Source: Taklimakanibacter deserti
GTDB lineage: Bacteria; Pseudomonadota; Alphaproteobacteria; Rhizobiales; Aestuariivirgaceae
Direction: 5' to 3'
DNA: 64,000 bases
Assembly: GCA_003574785.1 (NCBI GenBank)
Contig: QORU01000012.1
Coordinates: forward strand, 247,351 to 311,350
The position numbers and the translations under genes are program-made. A model generated the notes under the pieces. It ran no database searches, was not told the DNA's origin, and saw nothing but the letters and a program-made list of their open reading frames with translations. Shown here in pieces: positions 37,590 through 47,193 of this stretch. Numbering within the stretch: position 1 is the stretch's first letter; each line of letters opens with the position of its first letter.

Positions 37590-38711
37590 TCAGTCACGGC
37601 CTTTAGCCTCCTCGATGACAGAATCGCGTTGGCGCTTGAGCGGGGCGGGCAGGGTGGCGAACAGATGATCGAACATGGCGGAGGGCGGTTCGGCCGCGGT
37701 TGCAAGATAGGCGGCAACGGCTTCCTCGACCGCAGCAGAGCATCGACTGCGTAGCTCCTCCTCACGCTCCTTCGTCCAATAGCCGGTGCTCGTGAGATAG
37801 CTACGCAACCGCCCGATCGGTTCTTCCTTCCAGTGACGGCTGACGTCCTCGTCTGGGCGGTAACGACGGGCGTTGTCGCTGGTGGTGTGGTCGCCAAGCC
37901 GATAGGTGACCGCTTCGATGAGTGTCGGGCCGTCGCCGCGGCGGGCCCTTGCTGCGGCCCGTTCCACCGCATCGAGGACCGCGAGCACGTCGTTGCCGTC
38001 CACGCGGTCCCCTTCCATCCCGGCGGCGACGGCCTTCTGCGCAAGTGTTTGCGCGGCCGTCTGGGCGCTGAGCGGCACCGAAATGGCCCATTGATTGTTA
38101 TTGATGACAAAGAGGGCGGGAAGCTTCCAGACGCCGGCGATGTTGATGGCCTCGTAGAAATCGCCCTTCGAGGTCGCGCCGTCGCCTCCGGCACAGACGG
38201 CGATACTCCGACCTCCCTTCAGCTTCAGGGCAAGGGCGACGCCGGCGGCTTGCGGAAAATGTGCGGCAACCGGGATCGAGACCGGAAAGTCCGCCCGCGC
38301 TTTCTTGAAATCGCTGCCGCGCTCATCGCCGCCCCAATAGAGAAGCACTTCCAGCATGGAGACACCGCGCCACAGCTGAGCGCCATGCTCCCGGAATGCC
38401 GGCAGGAGGATGTCTTCGGCGGCCATTCCGGCGGCTATGCCGACCGCGACCGCCTCCTGTCCGAGCGAAGACGGATAGGTCCCAAGCCTTCCTGTATGTT
38501 GCAGCGCGATCGCCTTCTCGTCGAAGGCGCGGGTGAGCACCATCGCATGGTAGAGGCGCTCCAGTTGCTGAGGCCCTGCCCATGCTCTCGGCAAGGGCTG
38601 GAGAAGCTTGCCGGCAGGATCGATGAATCTGCGGAGGTCCGTCTCGCCACGGGACATCGGCGACGCCGGCGGCGTGGCAACCCTGGTCTTGGCCTTGATG
38701 TCGTTCGGCAT
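37590..38711 (-). CDS. bkdA1: Branched-chain 2-oxoacid dehydrogenase E1 alpha
   Basis: Thiamine-diphosphate-dependent alpha subunit, 373 aa. The ThDP motif begins GDGATSKGDFYEAINIAG (about 177-194) and closes with the Asn pair in LFVINNNQWAIS; FREHGAQLWRG and YRLGDHTTSDNARRYR are the active-site and phosphorylation-loop equivalents. First gene of a four-gene operon (E1alpha, E1beta, E2, leucine-dehydrogenase-like). No dihydrolipoamide dehydrogenase is present, so E3 must come from another locus. Pyruvate as substrate is less likely given the dehydrogenase neighbour. Confidence 0.9.
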   Translation of the reverse strand: MPNDIKAKTRVATPPASPMSRGETDLRRFIDPAGKLLQPLPRAWAGPQQLERLYHAMVLTRAFDEKAIALQHTGRLGTYPSSLGQEAVAVGIAAGMAAEDILLPAFREHGAQLWRGVSMLEVLLYWGGDERGSDFKKARADFPVSIPVAAHFPQAAGVALALKLKGGRSIAVCAGGDGATSKGDFYEAINIAGVWKLPALFVINNNQWAISVPLSAQTAAQTLAQKAVAAGMEGDRVDGNDVLAVLDAVERAAARARRGDGPTLIEAVTYRLGDHTTSDNARRYRPDEDVSRHWKEEPIGRLRSYLTSTGYWTKEREEELRSRCSAAVEEAVAAYLATAAEPPSAMFDHLFATLPAPLKRQRDSVIEEAKGRD

Positions 38712-38814
38712 GACAAGATGCTAAAAACCCATCCGGCGCAGACCGATAACGCGGCCGCGGGTTCCAGGTTCCTTGCCGGAGGGGTAGCGCCGGAGGCCAA
38801 GTCCGCCGCCCGGC

Positions 38815-38904
38815 CTAGAGCAAATCCCGCCAAAAGCCTGCCTCGGACTCGATCCGGGGTTTTTGAAGACTTGGCGATAAGGATTTGCTCCAGAAAATTG
38901 ATTA
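38815..38904. repeat. Palindromic intergenic element, copy 2 with insertion
   Basis: Same element as 6835-6897: it opens CTAGAGCAAATCCCGCCAAA and closes TTGGCGATAAGGATTTGCTC followed by CAG. The loop carries an extra segment of about 27 nt (38835-38861) that itself forms CCTCGGA/TCCGGGG. It lies in the 323-nt gap 38712-39034 between two divergent genes, in which nothing else is recognised. Confidence 0.75.
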
Positions 38905-39034
38905 AGGCGGGGGGAGCGGCGGTCTCAGGACTTCACCGCAGGCACGCCATTTTACAGCACGGTTTCTCCATCACGGCCGATCGGTGATATGATGAAAGAC
39001 GATCCAGCGAGCTGGATCATGAAAGGCGGGTCTT

Positions 39035-39547
39035 ATGACCCTCGCCCTTTTGATCGTCAGTTTGTGTGCAGGAGGGTTGTCTTTCAGCCTCCTCGGCTGG
39101 GGATTATATGTATCTTCGAAGCGACGGCGGCGCCGCAATCTGGCCTTCGCTTTGGCCGGCGAGGTGACAGGGATTTTGCGCTTCATCGAGACCGGCGGAT
39201 GGGAAGCCTATTTGCGTGAAACGGCTGAGGGACGGCCAGCGAGGCGAAGGCAGCCCGCGACGTGCTCTTTCTTCGTTCCGAAGCCGGTGATTTTTGAGGC
39301 GAACGCCCTTTCGCTCGGTGTCCTCGGGCCGTCCATGGCGCGCGAAATTGCGCAGTTTCATGCGCTGCTGGGCGGGGTCAGTGGAAATTCCTCTTCGATT
39401 GCGAGCGATGCGAAAAAGGCCGGCATGGCCCTTATTCAGCTCGAGGAGGCGTTGTCGCTTGCCGACGACATTCTGCGCGGTCTGAAGCCGATGCTGAGCC
39501 GGGACCGGAAATTCCCGCATGCGGCCGGCTCCGGTTCCGGTCCATGA
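39035..39547 (+). CDS. Hypothetical protein with N-terminal membrane segment
   Basis: A 170-aa protein with one N-terminal helix (LALLIVSLCAGGLSFSLLGW, about 3-22), a basic patch SSKRRRRR, then a soluble part with SFFVPKPVIFEANALSLGVL and a helical C-terminal section. The start has AAGGCGGG upstream. I do not recognise a family. It lies directly upstream of phoR, but a Pho box separates them, so co-transcription is uncertain. Confidence 0.6.
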   Translation: MTLALLIVSLCAGGLSFSLLGWGLYVSSKRRRRRNLAFALAGEVTGILRFIETGGWEAYLRETAEGRPARRRQPATCSFFVPKPVIFEANALSLGVLGPSMAREIAQFHALLGGVSGNSSSIASDAKKAGMALIQLEEALSLADDILRGLKPMLSRDRKFPHAAGSGSGP

Positions 39548-39586
39548 ACGAGGTTCCCTAAGCGATTTCATGACACTCTTTCTCAT

Positions 39587-39604
39587 TTGTCAGGAATTTG
39601 TCAT
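39587..39604 (+). promoter_or_regulatory. Pho box upstream of phoR
   Basis: TTGTCAG-GAAT-TTGTCAT matches the PhoB site of CTGTCAT direct repeats at 11-nt spacing (5/7 and 6/7). It ends 47 nt before the phoR ATG, so the kinase gene is probably phosphate-regulated by its own partner. Confidence 0.75.
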
Positions 39605-39651
39605 AAGCGGAGCAGAGTGTGCGGATGAGTGATCCGCCTTGCCGAGCTTAG

Positions 39652-40743
39652 ATGATCTGGCCCTGGAAAAAGAATAATGGGGCTGCCGCCGCAGCCCTCG
39701 ACCTGCGTGAACGGACTTCCAGTCGGGATGCCTTGACGGCGCTGATCGGCGCCCTGCCTGACCCCATCATGCTGCTCGACGCGCATGGCCTGGTGGCGAG
39801 CGCCAACGGCAAGGCGCGCGACCTGCTCAACATGGATCCGGAAGGCCAGCATATTTCGTCCGCCATTCGCGCCCCCGCTATTTTGGAGGCGGTCCAGGCG
39901 GTTCTCGAGCATGGCGGCACGCGGCGCGTCGATTACGAGCAGCATGTGCCCTTGCAGCGCCATTTCGAAGCCTATGTCGCTGCGATGGCCGAGCCCGAGC
40001 AGATGATCCTCATCTTGCTCAGGGACCTGACCCGCGAGCAGCAGACCGAGCGCCTGCGCGCCGACTTCGTCGCCCATGCCAGCCACGAATTGCGCACGCC
40101 CTTGGCCTCGCTCCTCGGCTTCATCGAGACGCTGCAGGGGGCGGCCAAGAAGGACGAGGTCTCGCGCGAGCGCTTCCTGGCGCTCATGCAGACCCAGGCC
40201 GAGCGGATGAAGCGCCTGATCGACGATCTCCTGTCGCTGAGCCGCATCGAGATGAATGCCCATCTGCGCCCGACCGGCACGACCGACCTCAAGCAGATCG
40301 CGTTTCATGTGCGCGACACGCTCTCGGGCCTCGCCAAGGCTGCGGGCGTCGAGATCAAGATCGACAACAAGGAGCCGCTCGTGGTGCAGGGCGATTGGGA
40401 CGAGCTTGTCCAGGTCGTCCAGAACCTGATCGAGAATGCCATCAAATATGCCGCGAGCGGAAAGGCGATCGAGATTTCGGGGCGCAGGCTCGGCGAGGAT
40501 TGCGAGCTCACCGTGCGCGACTTCGGTCCGGGCATCGCTGAGGAGCACCTGCCGCGGCTGACCGAGCGCTTCTACCGCATCAATGTGCAGGAGAGCCGCC
40601 AGCGCGGCGGTACCGGCCTGGGGCTCGCGATCGTCAAGCACATCCTCAACCGGCACCGCGGCAAGATGCGCATCCAGTCGGAATTGGGGGCCGGCTCGAG
40701 CTTCACCGTCCGTATCCCTGCGGTTTCCCACGAAGCCAAATAA
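39652..40743 (+). CDS. phoR: Phosphate regulon sensor histidine kinase PhoR
   Basis: Histidine kinase of 363 aa that phosphorylates PhoB when phosphate is scarce. A PAS-like domain (about 27-125), the dimerisation/phosphoacceptor helix FVAHASHELRTPLASLLGF with the phospho-His at 145, and an ATPase domain with NLIENAIKYA (N box), DFGPGIAEEHLPRLTERFYR (G1/F box) and GGTGLGLAIVKHI (G2). No transmembrane helix precedes the PAS domain, unlike many PhoR proteins, so sensing probably runs through PstSCAB-PhoU in the cytosol. First of seven same-strand pho/pst genes. Confidence 0.92.
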   Translation: MIWPWKKNNGAAAAALDLRERTSSRDALTALIGALPDPIMLLDAHGLVASANGKARDLLNMDPEGQHISSAIRAPAILEAVQAVLEHGGTRRVDYEQHVPLQRHFEAYVAAMAEPEQMILILLRDLTREQQTERLRADFVAHASHELRTPLASLLGFIETLQGAAKKDEVSRERFLALMQTQAERMKRLIDDLLSLSRIEMNAHLRPTGTTDLKQIAFHVRDTLSGLAKAAGVEIKIDNKEPLVVQGDWDELVQVVQNLIENAIKYAASGKAIEISGRRLGEDCELTVRDFGPGIAEEHLPRLTERFYRINVQESRQRGGTGLGLAIVKHILNRHRGKMRIQSELGAGSSFTVRIPAVSHEAK

Positions 40744-40767
40744 GCTCAATTATATCAATCATTTGAA

Positions 40768-40796
40768 TTGTCATATTCCTGTAGTGCGAGTGTCAC
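40768..40796 (+). promoter_or_regulatory. Pho box with three heptamers upstream of pstS
   Basis: TTGTCAT (40768), CTGTAGT (40779) and GTGTCAC (40790) lie at exact 11-nt spacing and match the CTGTCAT consensus at 6/7, 5/7 and 5/7. The block ends 57 nt before the pstS ATG, a normal place for PhoB activation. Confidence 0.8.
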
Positions 40797-40853
40797 ATAA
40801 CACACACGCCGGATGCCTAATGAAAAGCAGGCGTCATACAGAGGAGACAAGGA

Positions 40854-41891
40854 ATGAAACGCTTTCTTTTTGCCGTGAGCCTTTTGGCTTTGACGGCTGG
40901 CGTCGCGGAAGCCCGTGACCAGATTCGCATCGTCGGCTCATCGACGGTCTACCCCTTCACCACAGCGGTCGCCGAGCAGTTCGGCAAGACCGGCGGCTTC
41001 AAGACCCCGGTGGTCGAATCCACCGGCACCGGCGGCGGCATGAAGCTCTTCTGCGCCGGCATCGGCGCCGACAATCCCGATTTCACCAACGCCTCGCGCC
41101 AGATCAAGAAGAGCGAGTTCGAGGATTGCGCCAAGCATGGCGTGACCGAGATCGTCGAGATCAAGGTCGGCTTCGACGGCCTGACCGTCGCCAATTCCAA
41201 GGCGGGTCCCGATCTCACCTTCACCAAGCAGCAGATCTTCCTGGCGCTCGCCAAGGAAGTGCCGGACAAGGATGGCAAGCTCATCGCCAATCCCTACAAG
41301 ACCTGGAAGGACGTCGATGCGTCGCTTCCCGATGAGAAGATCGAAGTTCTTGGACCGCCGCCCACCTCCGGCACGCGCGACTCGTTCGTCGAGCTGGTGA
41401 TGGATCCGGGCGCCGCCTCGATCGATTCGCTCAAGGCGCTCAAGAAGTCCGATGCCAAGGCGTTCGAGAAAGTCTGGAAGTCGATCCGTGAGGATGGCGC
41501 CTATATCGATGCCGGCGAGAACGACAATTTGATCGTCCAGAAGCTCGAAGCCAATCCGCAAGCCGTCGGCGTGTTCGGCTATTCCTTCCTCGAAGAGAAT
41601 GCCAACAAGATCAAGGGCGCGCAGGTCGACGGCGTGGCGCCGAGCTATGAGACGATCGCCTCGGGCGAATACAAGGTATCCCGCCCGCTCTTCATCTATG
41701 CCAAGAAGCAACATGTCGGCACCATTCCCGGCATGGTCGAGTTCGTGAAGGAATATGTGTCCGACAAGGCGCTGGGCGAGGACGGCTATCTTGCCGCCAA
41801 GGGCCTGGTGACGCTGCCGGGCGACGAAGCCCAGAAGACCAAGGCTGCGGCCGAGGCGCTGGAAACGATCAAGGGCGACCAGCTGATGTAA
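40854..41891 (+). CDS. pstS: Phosphate ABC transporter substrate-binding protein PstS
   Basis: Periplasmic phosphate-binding protein, 345 aa. Signal peptide to about residue 22 (GVAEA). Mature start IRIVGSSTVYPFTTAVAEQF, then ESTGTGGGMKLFCAGIG and FTNASRQIKKSEFEDC, and PPPTSGTRDSFVEL, which together supply the phosphate pocket. It follows a Pho box and is separated from pstC by a strong hairpin, fitting higher expression of the binding protein. Confidence 0.95.
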   Translation: MKRFLFAVSLLALTAGVAEARDQIRIVGSSTVYPFTTAVAEQFGKTGGFKTPVVESTGTGGGMKLFCAGIGADNPDFTNASRQIKKSEFEDCAKHGVTEIVEIKVGFDGLTVANSKAGPDLTFTKQQIFLALAKEVPDKDGKLIANPYKTWKDVDASLPDEKIEVLGPPPTSGTRDSFVELVMDPGAASIDSLKALKKSDAKAFEKVWKSIREDGAYIDAGENDNLIVQKLEANPQAVGVFGYSFLEENANKIKGAQVDGVAPSYETIASGEYKVSRPLFIYAKKQHVGTIPGMVEFVKEYVSDKALGEDGYLAAKGLVTLPGDEAQKTKAAAEALETIKGDQLM

Positions 41892-41947
41892 GCTGCCGGC
41901 TCTACCGGGGCGGCCCGCGGATGTACCGGACGCCTCGTACCCTTTCG

Positions 41948-41974
41948 GGAGCGCCTCCCTTGTGGAGGCGCTCC
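41948..41974 (+). terminator. Perfect 11-bp hairpin between pstS and pstC
   Basis: GGAGCGCCTCC (41948-41958) pairs with GGAGGCGCTCC (41964-41974) around CTTGT. There is no following T-run, so it more likely stabilises the 3' end of pstS mRNA or partly blocks read-through than terminates fully. Confidence 0.65.
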
Positions 41975-42032
41975 GCACCAACCCAAACGCCGCAGGATGA
42001 GACGGCGAAAGTCAGATAGTTAAGGGCGCGTC

Positions 42033-43400
42033 ATGTCGGGGACTTATTTCACGATCCTGGCCGTGCTGGTGCTGGCCGGCTTCTTCCTGGGGAGCCAGAG
42101 GGCTCGCGGCATTCGCGGCGGCGGCGCGCTGCATTCTGTTCCCGCCTATCACGGCCTCTATATCGCCGCCGGTGTCCTCACCGTGATGATGGCGATCTAT
42201 GTCATCGGCGCGCCTTTGGGATCGCACTATATCGTGAGCCAGGGTCTTGGCGCCTTCGATCCGGCCTCCGTCAGCGAGCAGCTCCAGCGCGATGCCGCTT
42301 TGCGCGACATCCAGAACCTGATCGCCGGCACCTATCAGGGCGAGGCGAGCGAGCAGTTGCGCAATGCCGCTTCCGCCTATTCATCGGCCGCCAATCTCGT
42401 CTATTGGGGTCTGAACGGCCTCGGCGCGCTCGCGGGCGTGGCCGTCATCTTCTGGGGCCTGGGCCGCATCGTGCCCGAGCTTCGCGCCCGCAACCAGTTC
42501 GAGCATTTCGTCAAATATGTCTTGTTCGCCTGCGCCGCGGTTGCGGTCCTGACCACCATCGGCATCGTGTTCTCGGTCGTGTTCGAGGCCTTGCATTTCT
42601 TCAGCAAGGTATCGCCCATCGACTTCCTCTTCGGCCTGCAATGGTCGCCGCAGACCGCCATGCGCGCCGACCAGGTCGGATCTTCCGGCGCTTTCGGCAT
42701 CATACCTCTGATCGTCGGCACCTTGCTCATCACCTTGATCGCCATGCTGGTGGCGGGTCCGCTCGGCCTGTTCTCGGCCATATACATGGCCGAATATGCC
42801 ACACCCAGGATCCGCGCCGTGGTCAAGCCGATCCTCGAGATCCTGGCCGGCATCCCGACCGTGGTGCTGGGCTTCTTCGCCGCCTTGACCGTGGCGCCCC
42901 TCATCCGTGGCTGGGGCCAGTCGCTGGGTCTCGACGTCGCCTCCGAATCCGCCCTCGCCGCGGGTCTGGTGATGGGCATGATGATCATCCCCTTCGTCTC
43001 CTCGCTGTCGGACGACGTCATCAACGCCGTGCCGCAGTCGCTGCGCGACGGCTCCTATGCCATGGGGGCCACCAAGTCCGAGACCATCAAGAAGGTCGTC
43101 CTGCCGGCGGCTCTGCCCGGCATCGTCTCGGCCTTCATGCTGGCCATCTCGCGCGCCGTTGGCGAGACGATGATCGTGGTGATGGCCGCGGGGCTGGCCG
43201 CCAATCTCACCTTCAATCCGCTGGCCGCGGTCACCACCGTCACGGTGCAGATCAAGACCTTGCTGGTGGGCGACCAGGAATTCGACTCCGCCAAGACGCT
43301 CTCCGCCTTCGCGCTGGGCCTGGTGCTGTTCTTCTTCACGCTCGCCCTCAACTATATCGCGCTCAAGATCGTTCAGAGATACCGGGAACAATATGACTGA
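42033..43400 (+). CDS. pstC: Phosphate ABC transporter permease PstC, long form
   Basis: Inner-membrane permease, 455 aa against about 320 in E. coli; the extra length is an N-terminal part with two more hydrophobic segments (about 5-20 and 45-65) and a helical linker, as in other alphaproteobacteria. The permease core starts near 150: FVKYVLFACAAVAVLTTIGI, PTVVLGFFAALTVAP, EAA-type loop YAMGATKSETIKKVVLPAAL (about 340-359), and AVGETMIVVMAAG. It overlaps pstA by 8 nt. Confidence 0.93.
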   Translation: MSGTYFTILAVLVLAGFFLGSQRARGIRGGGALHSVPAYHGLYIAAGVLTVMMAIYVIGAPLGSHYIVSQGLGAFDPASVSEQLQRDAALRDIQNLIAGTYQGEASEQLRNAASAYSSAANLVYWGLNGLGALAGVAVIFWGLGRIVPELRARNQFEHFVKYVLFACAAVAVLTTIGIVFSVVFEALHFFSKVSPIDFLFGLQWSPQTAMRADQVGSSGAFGIIPLIVGTLLITLIAMLVAGPLGLFSAIYMAEYATPRIRAVVKPILEILAGIPTVVLGFFAALTVAPLIRGWGQSLGLDVASESALAAGLVMGMMIIPFVSSLSDDVINAVPQSLRDGSYAMGATKSETIKKVVLPAALPGIVSAFMLAISRAVGETMIVVMAAGLAANLTFNPLAAVTTVTVQIKTLLVGDQEFDSAKTLSAFALGLVLFFFTLALNYIALKIVQRYREQYD

Positions 43401-44922
43401 TACCGCGATCGCCACAGCTCCCCGCCGCATCAGCGACAATGACGCGATGGTCGCCAGGCGCTATCGCGCCGAGCGCCGCTTCAAGCTCTATGGTATCGCC
43501 GCCATCGCGGTGACGGCCGTCTTCCTGGTGCTGCTCTTTGCCGATATTCTGGTCAAGGGCCTGCCGGCTTTCATCGAGAACCGCATCACTTTGCCGGTCA
43601 AGATCGACCAGGCGGCCATCGATCCGCAGAACAGCAGGGATCCCAAGGTCATCCGCGCCGGCGATTTCGACGCGCCGATCCGCGAGTCCTTCCGCGCCAT
43701 GTTCCCCGATGTGACGTCGCGCGCCGACCGCAAGAAGCTGATGGGCCTCCTGAGCTCGGGGGCAGCCGATGATTTCCGCAGCATGGTGATGAGCAATCCG
43801 GCCCTCATCGGCCAGGATGCCAAGGTGCCGGTCCTCCTCTCCGACGATGCCGACCAGTATCTCAAAGGCCGCCAGACCGGGGTCGAGAAATATGCGGGCC
43901 AAGGCACCATGACGGCGGTGGCCGAGGGCGACAAGTTCAAGCTCACGACCGATGCCACGACATTGCCGCAGCCCGGCGACATCATCCGCATGAATGGCGG
44001 CGCGTTCCGCATCCTGTCCATCGGCAATGGCGCGCTCCTCGCCGAGCAGTTGACCGCGCCGAAATCGCTCGATCCGGCAGCGTCAGGCGCCTGGGACATC
44101 GTGCGCTTCACGGTGCCCGAAAGTAACCGCCGCGTCGACGATCAGGAAGCTCTGTGGCTCGAGCATCTGAAAGAGCAGGGTGTCGCCGAAAGCGGCATCG
44201 CCTGGCGCTTCTTCACCTCGGGCGACTCGCGTGAGCCCGAGCTCGCCGGCATCCGGGGCGCGCTCATGGGCTCCATCCTGACGCTGCTCGTGACCTTGTT
44301 TCTGTGCCTGCCCATCGGCGTCGCCGCGGCGATCTATCTCGAGGAATTCGCGCCCAAGAACCGCCTGACCCAGATCATCGAGGTCAACATCAACAATCTC
44401 GCCGCGGTGCCGTCCATCGTCTTCGGCATATTGGGTCTGGCGATGTTTCTCAATTTCTTCGGCCTGCCGCGCTCGGCCCCTGTCGTCGGCGGCCTGGTGC
44501 TGGCGCTCCTCGTGCTTCCCACCATCATCATCGCGTCGAGAGCCGCCTTGCGGGCGGTGCCGCCCTCGATCAAGGAAGCCGCACTGGGGGTCGGCGCCTC
44601 GCATCAGCAGGCGATCTTCCACCACGTGCTGCCCTTGGCGATGCCCGGCATCATGACCGGCACCATCATCGGCATGGCCCATGCGCTGGGCGAGACCGCA
44701 CCCCTCCTCATGATCGGCATGGTCGCCTTCATCGTCGATATTCCCTCGAGCTTCACCGATGCGGCGACGGCGCTGCCGATCCAGATCTATCTGTGGTCCG
44801 ATTTGCCTGAGATCGCCTTCCAGTCCAAGACGGCGGGCGCGATCGTCGTGCTTCTCCTCTTCCTGTTCGTCATGAACGCGGCCGCGATCCTGTTGCGCAA
44901 GCGCTTCGAGCGCCGTTGGTAA
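43393..44922 (+). CDS. pstA: Phosphate ABC transporter permease PstA, long form
   Basis: Permease of 509 aa, against about 300 in E. coli. After the first helix (about 34-57) there is a soluble insertion of about 220 residues, presumably periplasmic. The core then follows with [57 protein letters not shown] (EAA loop) and [15 protein letters not shown]. Begins 8 nt inside pstC; pstB follows immediately. Confidence 0.93.
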   Translation: MTDTAIATAPRRISDNDAMVARRYRAERRFKLYGIAAIAVTAVFLVLLFADILVKGLPAFIENRITLPVKIDQAAIDPQNSRDPKVIRAGDFDAPIRESFRAMFPDVTSRADRKKLMGLLSSGAADDFRSMVMSNPALIGQDAKVPVLLSDDADQYLKGRQTGVEKYAGQGTMTAVAEGDKFKLTTDATTLPQPGDIIRMNGGAFRILSIGNGALLAEQLTAPKSLDPAASGAWDIVRFTVPESNRRVDDQEALWLEHLKEQGVAESGIAWRFFTSGDSREPELAGIRGALMGSILTLLVTLFLCLPIGVAAAIYLEEFAPKNRLTQIIEVNINNLAAVPSIVFGILGLAMFLNFFGLPRSAPVVGGLVLALLVLPTIIIASRAALRAVPPSIKEAALGVGASHQQAIFHHVLPLAMPGIMTGTIIGMAHALGETAPLLMIGMVAFIVDIPSSFTDAATALPIQIYLWSDLPEIAFQSKTAGAIVVLLLFLFVMNAAAILLRKRFERRW

Positions 44923-44924
44923 GT

Positions 44925-45758
<834 letters not shown>

Positions 45759-45775
45759 CCGCGGAGATCAAGATT

Positions 45776-46492
45776 ATGTCTGACCATATCGTCAAAGCCT
45801 ATGACGAGGACCTCGCCAACCTCAAGACCATGCTCGCCCAGATGGGCGGGCTCGCCGAGGATCATCTCGCCAAGGCCATCGATGCGCTGTCGAAGCGCGA
45901 CACCAAGCTCGCCGACGTGGTGATCGCCCAGGACGAGAAGATCGACGCGCTCGAGCTGCAGCTCGAGGAGCGCGCCATCCTCACCATCGCCAAGCGCCAG
46001 CCGATGGCGCGCGACCTGCGCGAGATCATGGTGGCGATCCGCGTCGCCTCCGACCTCGAGCGCATCGGCGATCTGGCCAAGAACATCGCCAAGCGCACCC
46101 ACGCCATCAACGAGCAGCTGCCGCGCAAGCTCGCCGCCGGCTTGACCCGCATGGGCAGGCTCTCCCTGGAAGAATTGAAGGATGTCCTCGACGCCTATAC
46201 GACCACCGATGACAACAAGGCGCTCGATGTGTGGCGCAACGACGGCGAGCTCGATGCGCTCTACAACTCGATCTTCCGCGAGCTCCTGACCTACATGATG
46301 GAGGATCCGCGCATGATCGGACCCTGCACTCATCTGCTCTTCGGCGCCAAGAATTTCGAGCGCATCGGCGATCATGCCACCAACATCGCCGAGAACATTT
46401 ACTACCTCGTGCATGGCCAACCCCTGCGCGAGGAGCGTCCGAAGAGAGATACGACCAGTACCACCGCCTTTGATTCGATGAATGAGCGCTGA
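45776..46492 (+). CDS. phoU: Phosphate signalling protein PhoU
   Basis: Cytosolic helical-bundle protein of 238 aa that links the Pst importer to PhoR inhibition. Two PhoU repeats, with metal-binding patterns REIMVAIRVASDLERIGDLA (about 83-102) and LLFGAKNFERIGDHATNIAE (about 190-209). The ATG at 45776 is 17 nt after pstB. Its stop overlaps the phoB ATG by one nucleotide. Confidence 0.95.
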   Translation: MSDHIVKAYDEDLANLKTMLAQMGGLAEDHLAKAIDALSKRDTKLADVVIAQDEKIDALELQLEERAILTIAKRQPMARDLREIMVAIRVASDLERIGDLAKNIAKRTHAINEQLPRKLAAGLTRMGRLSLEELKDVLDAYTTTDDNKALDVWRNDGELDALYNSIFRELLTYMMEDPRMIGPCTHLLFGAKNFERIGDHATNIAENIYYLVHGQPLREERPKRDTTSTTAFDSMNER

Positions 46493-47193
46493 TGACCGCA
46501 TCCATCCTGATCGTCGAAGACGAAGAGCCGATCCAGATCCTCCTGACCTATAATCTGCAGGCGGAAGGCTTCCGGGTCAGGGCGACCGCGAATGGGGAAG
46601 ACGTCGCCCATCTTGTCAACGAGGAGCGCCCCGACCTCATTCTGCTCGACTGGATGTTGCCCGGCATATCGGGCATCGAAGTCTGCCGCCTGTTGCGCTC
46701 GCGGCCCGAGACCCGCGACATTCCCGTCATCATGCTGACCGCGCGCGGCGAGGAGAACGAGCGCGTGCGCGGCCTCGCCACCGGCGCCGACGACTATATC
46801 GTCAAGCCCTTCTCGGTGCCGGAGCTTCTGGCGCGCATCAAGACGATCCTCAGGCGAGTCAATCCCGACGCCATTGCCGAGCGGCTCAGGGCCGGCGACA
46901 TCGCCCTCGACCGGCGCACAAGGCGCGTCACCCGGGCGGCGCGCGACATCACTTTGTCGCCGACCGAGTTCCGCCTGCTCGAATATCTGATGCAGAGCCC
47001 GGGCCGGGTCTATAGCCGCTCGCAGCTGCTCGATGCGGTGTGGGGGCGCGACATCTATGTCGACGAGCGTACCGTCGATGTGCATGTCGGACGCCTGCGC
47101 AAGTGCCTGAAGCGCGGCCGCGAGATCGATCCGATCCGCACGGTGCGCGGCATGGGCTACTCCTTCGACGAGCGCTTCGGACGCTCTGGATGA
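46492..47193 (+). CDS. phoB: Phosphate regulon response regulator PhoB
   Basis: OmpR-class response regulator of 233 aa. The receiver domain has the acidic pair in VEDEEP, the phospho-Asp in LILLDWMLPGISG (about 54), the Thr in VIMLTARGEENER, and the Lys in YIVKPFS (about 104). The winged-helix domain includes LSPTEFRLLEYLMQSPGRVY, VDERTVDVHVGRLRKCL and TVRGMGYSFDE. It would bind the Pho boxes described here. The stop overlaps the next gene by 4 nt. Confidence 0.95.
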   Translation: MTASILIVEDEEPIQILLTYNLQAEGFRVRATANGEDVAHLVNEERPDLILLDWMLPGISGIEVCRLLRSRPETRDIPVIMLTARGEENERVRGLATGADDYIVKPFSVPELLARIKTILRRVNPDAIAERLRAGDIALDRRTRRVTRAARDITLSPTEFRLLEYLMQSPGRVYSRSQLLDAVWGRDIYVDERTVDVHVGRLRKCLKRGREIDPIRTVRGMGYSFDERFGRSG

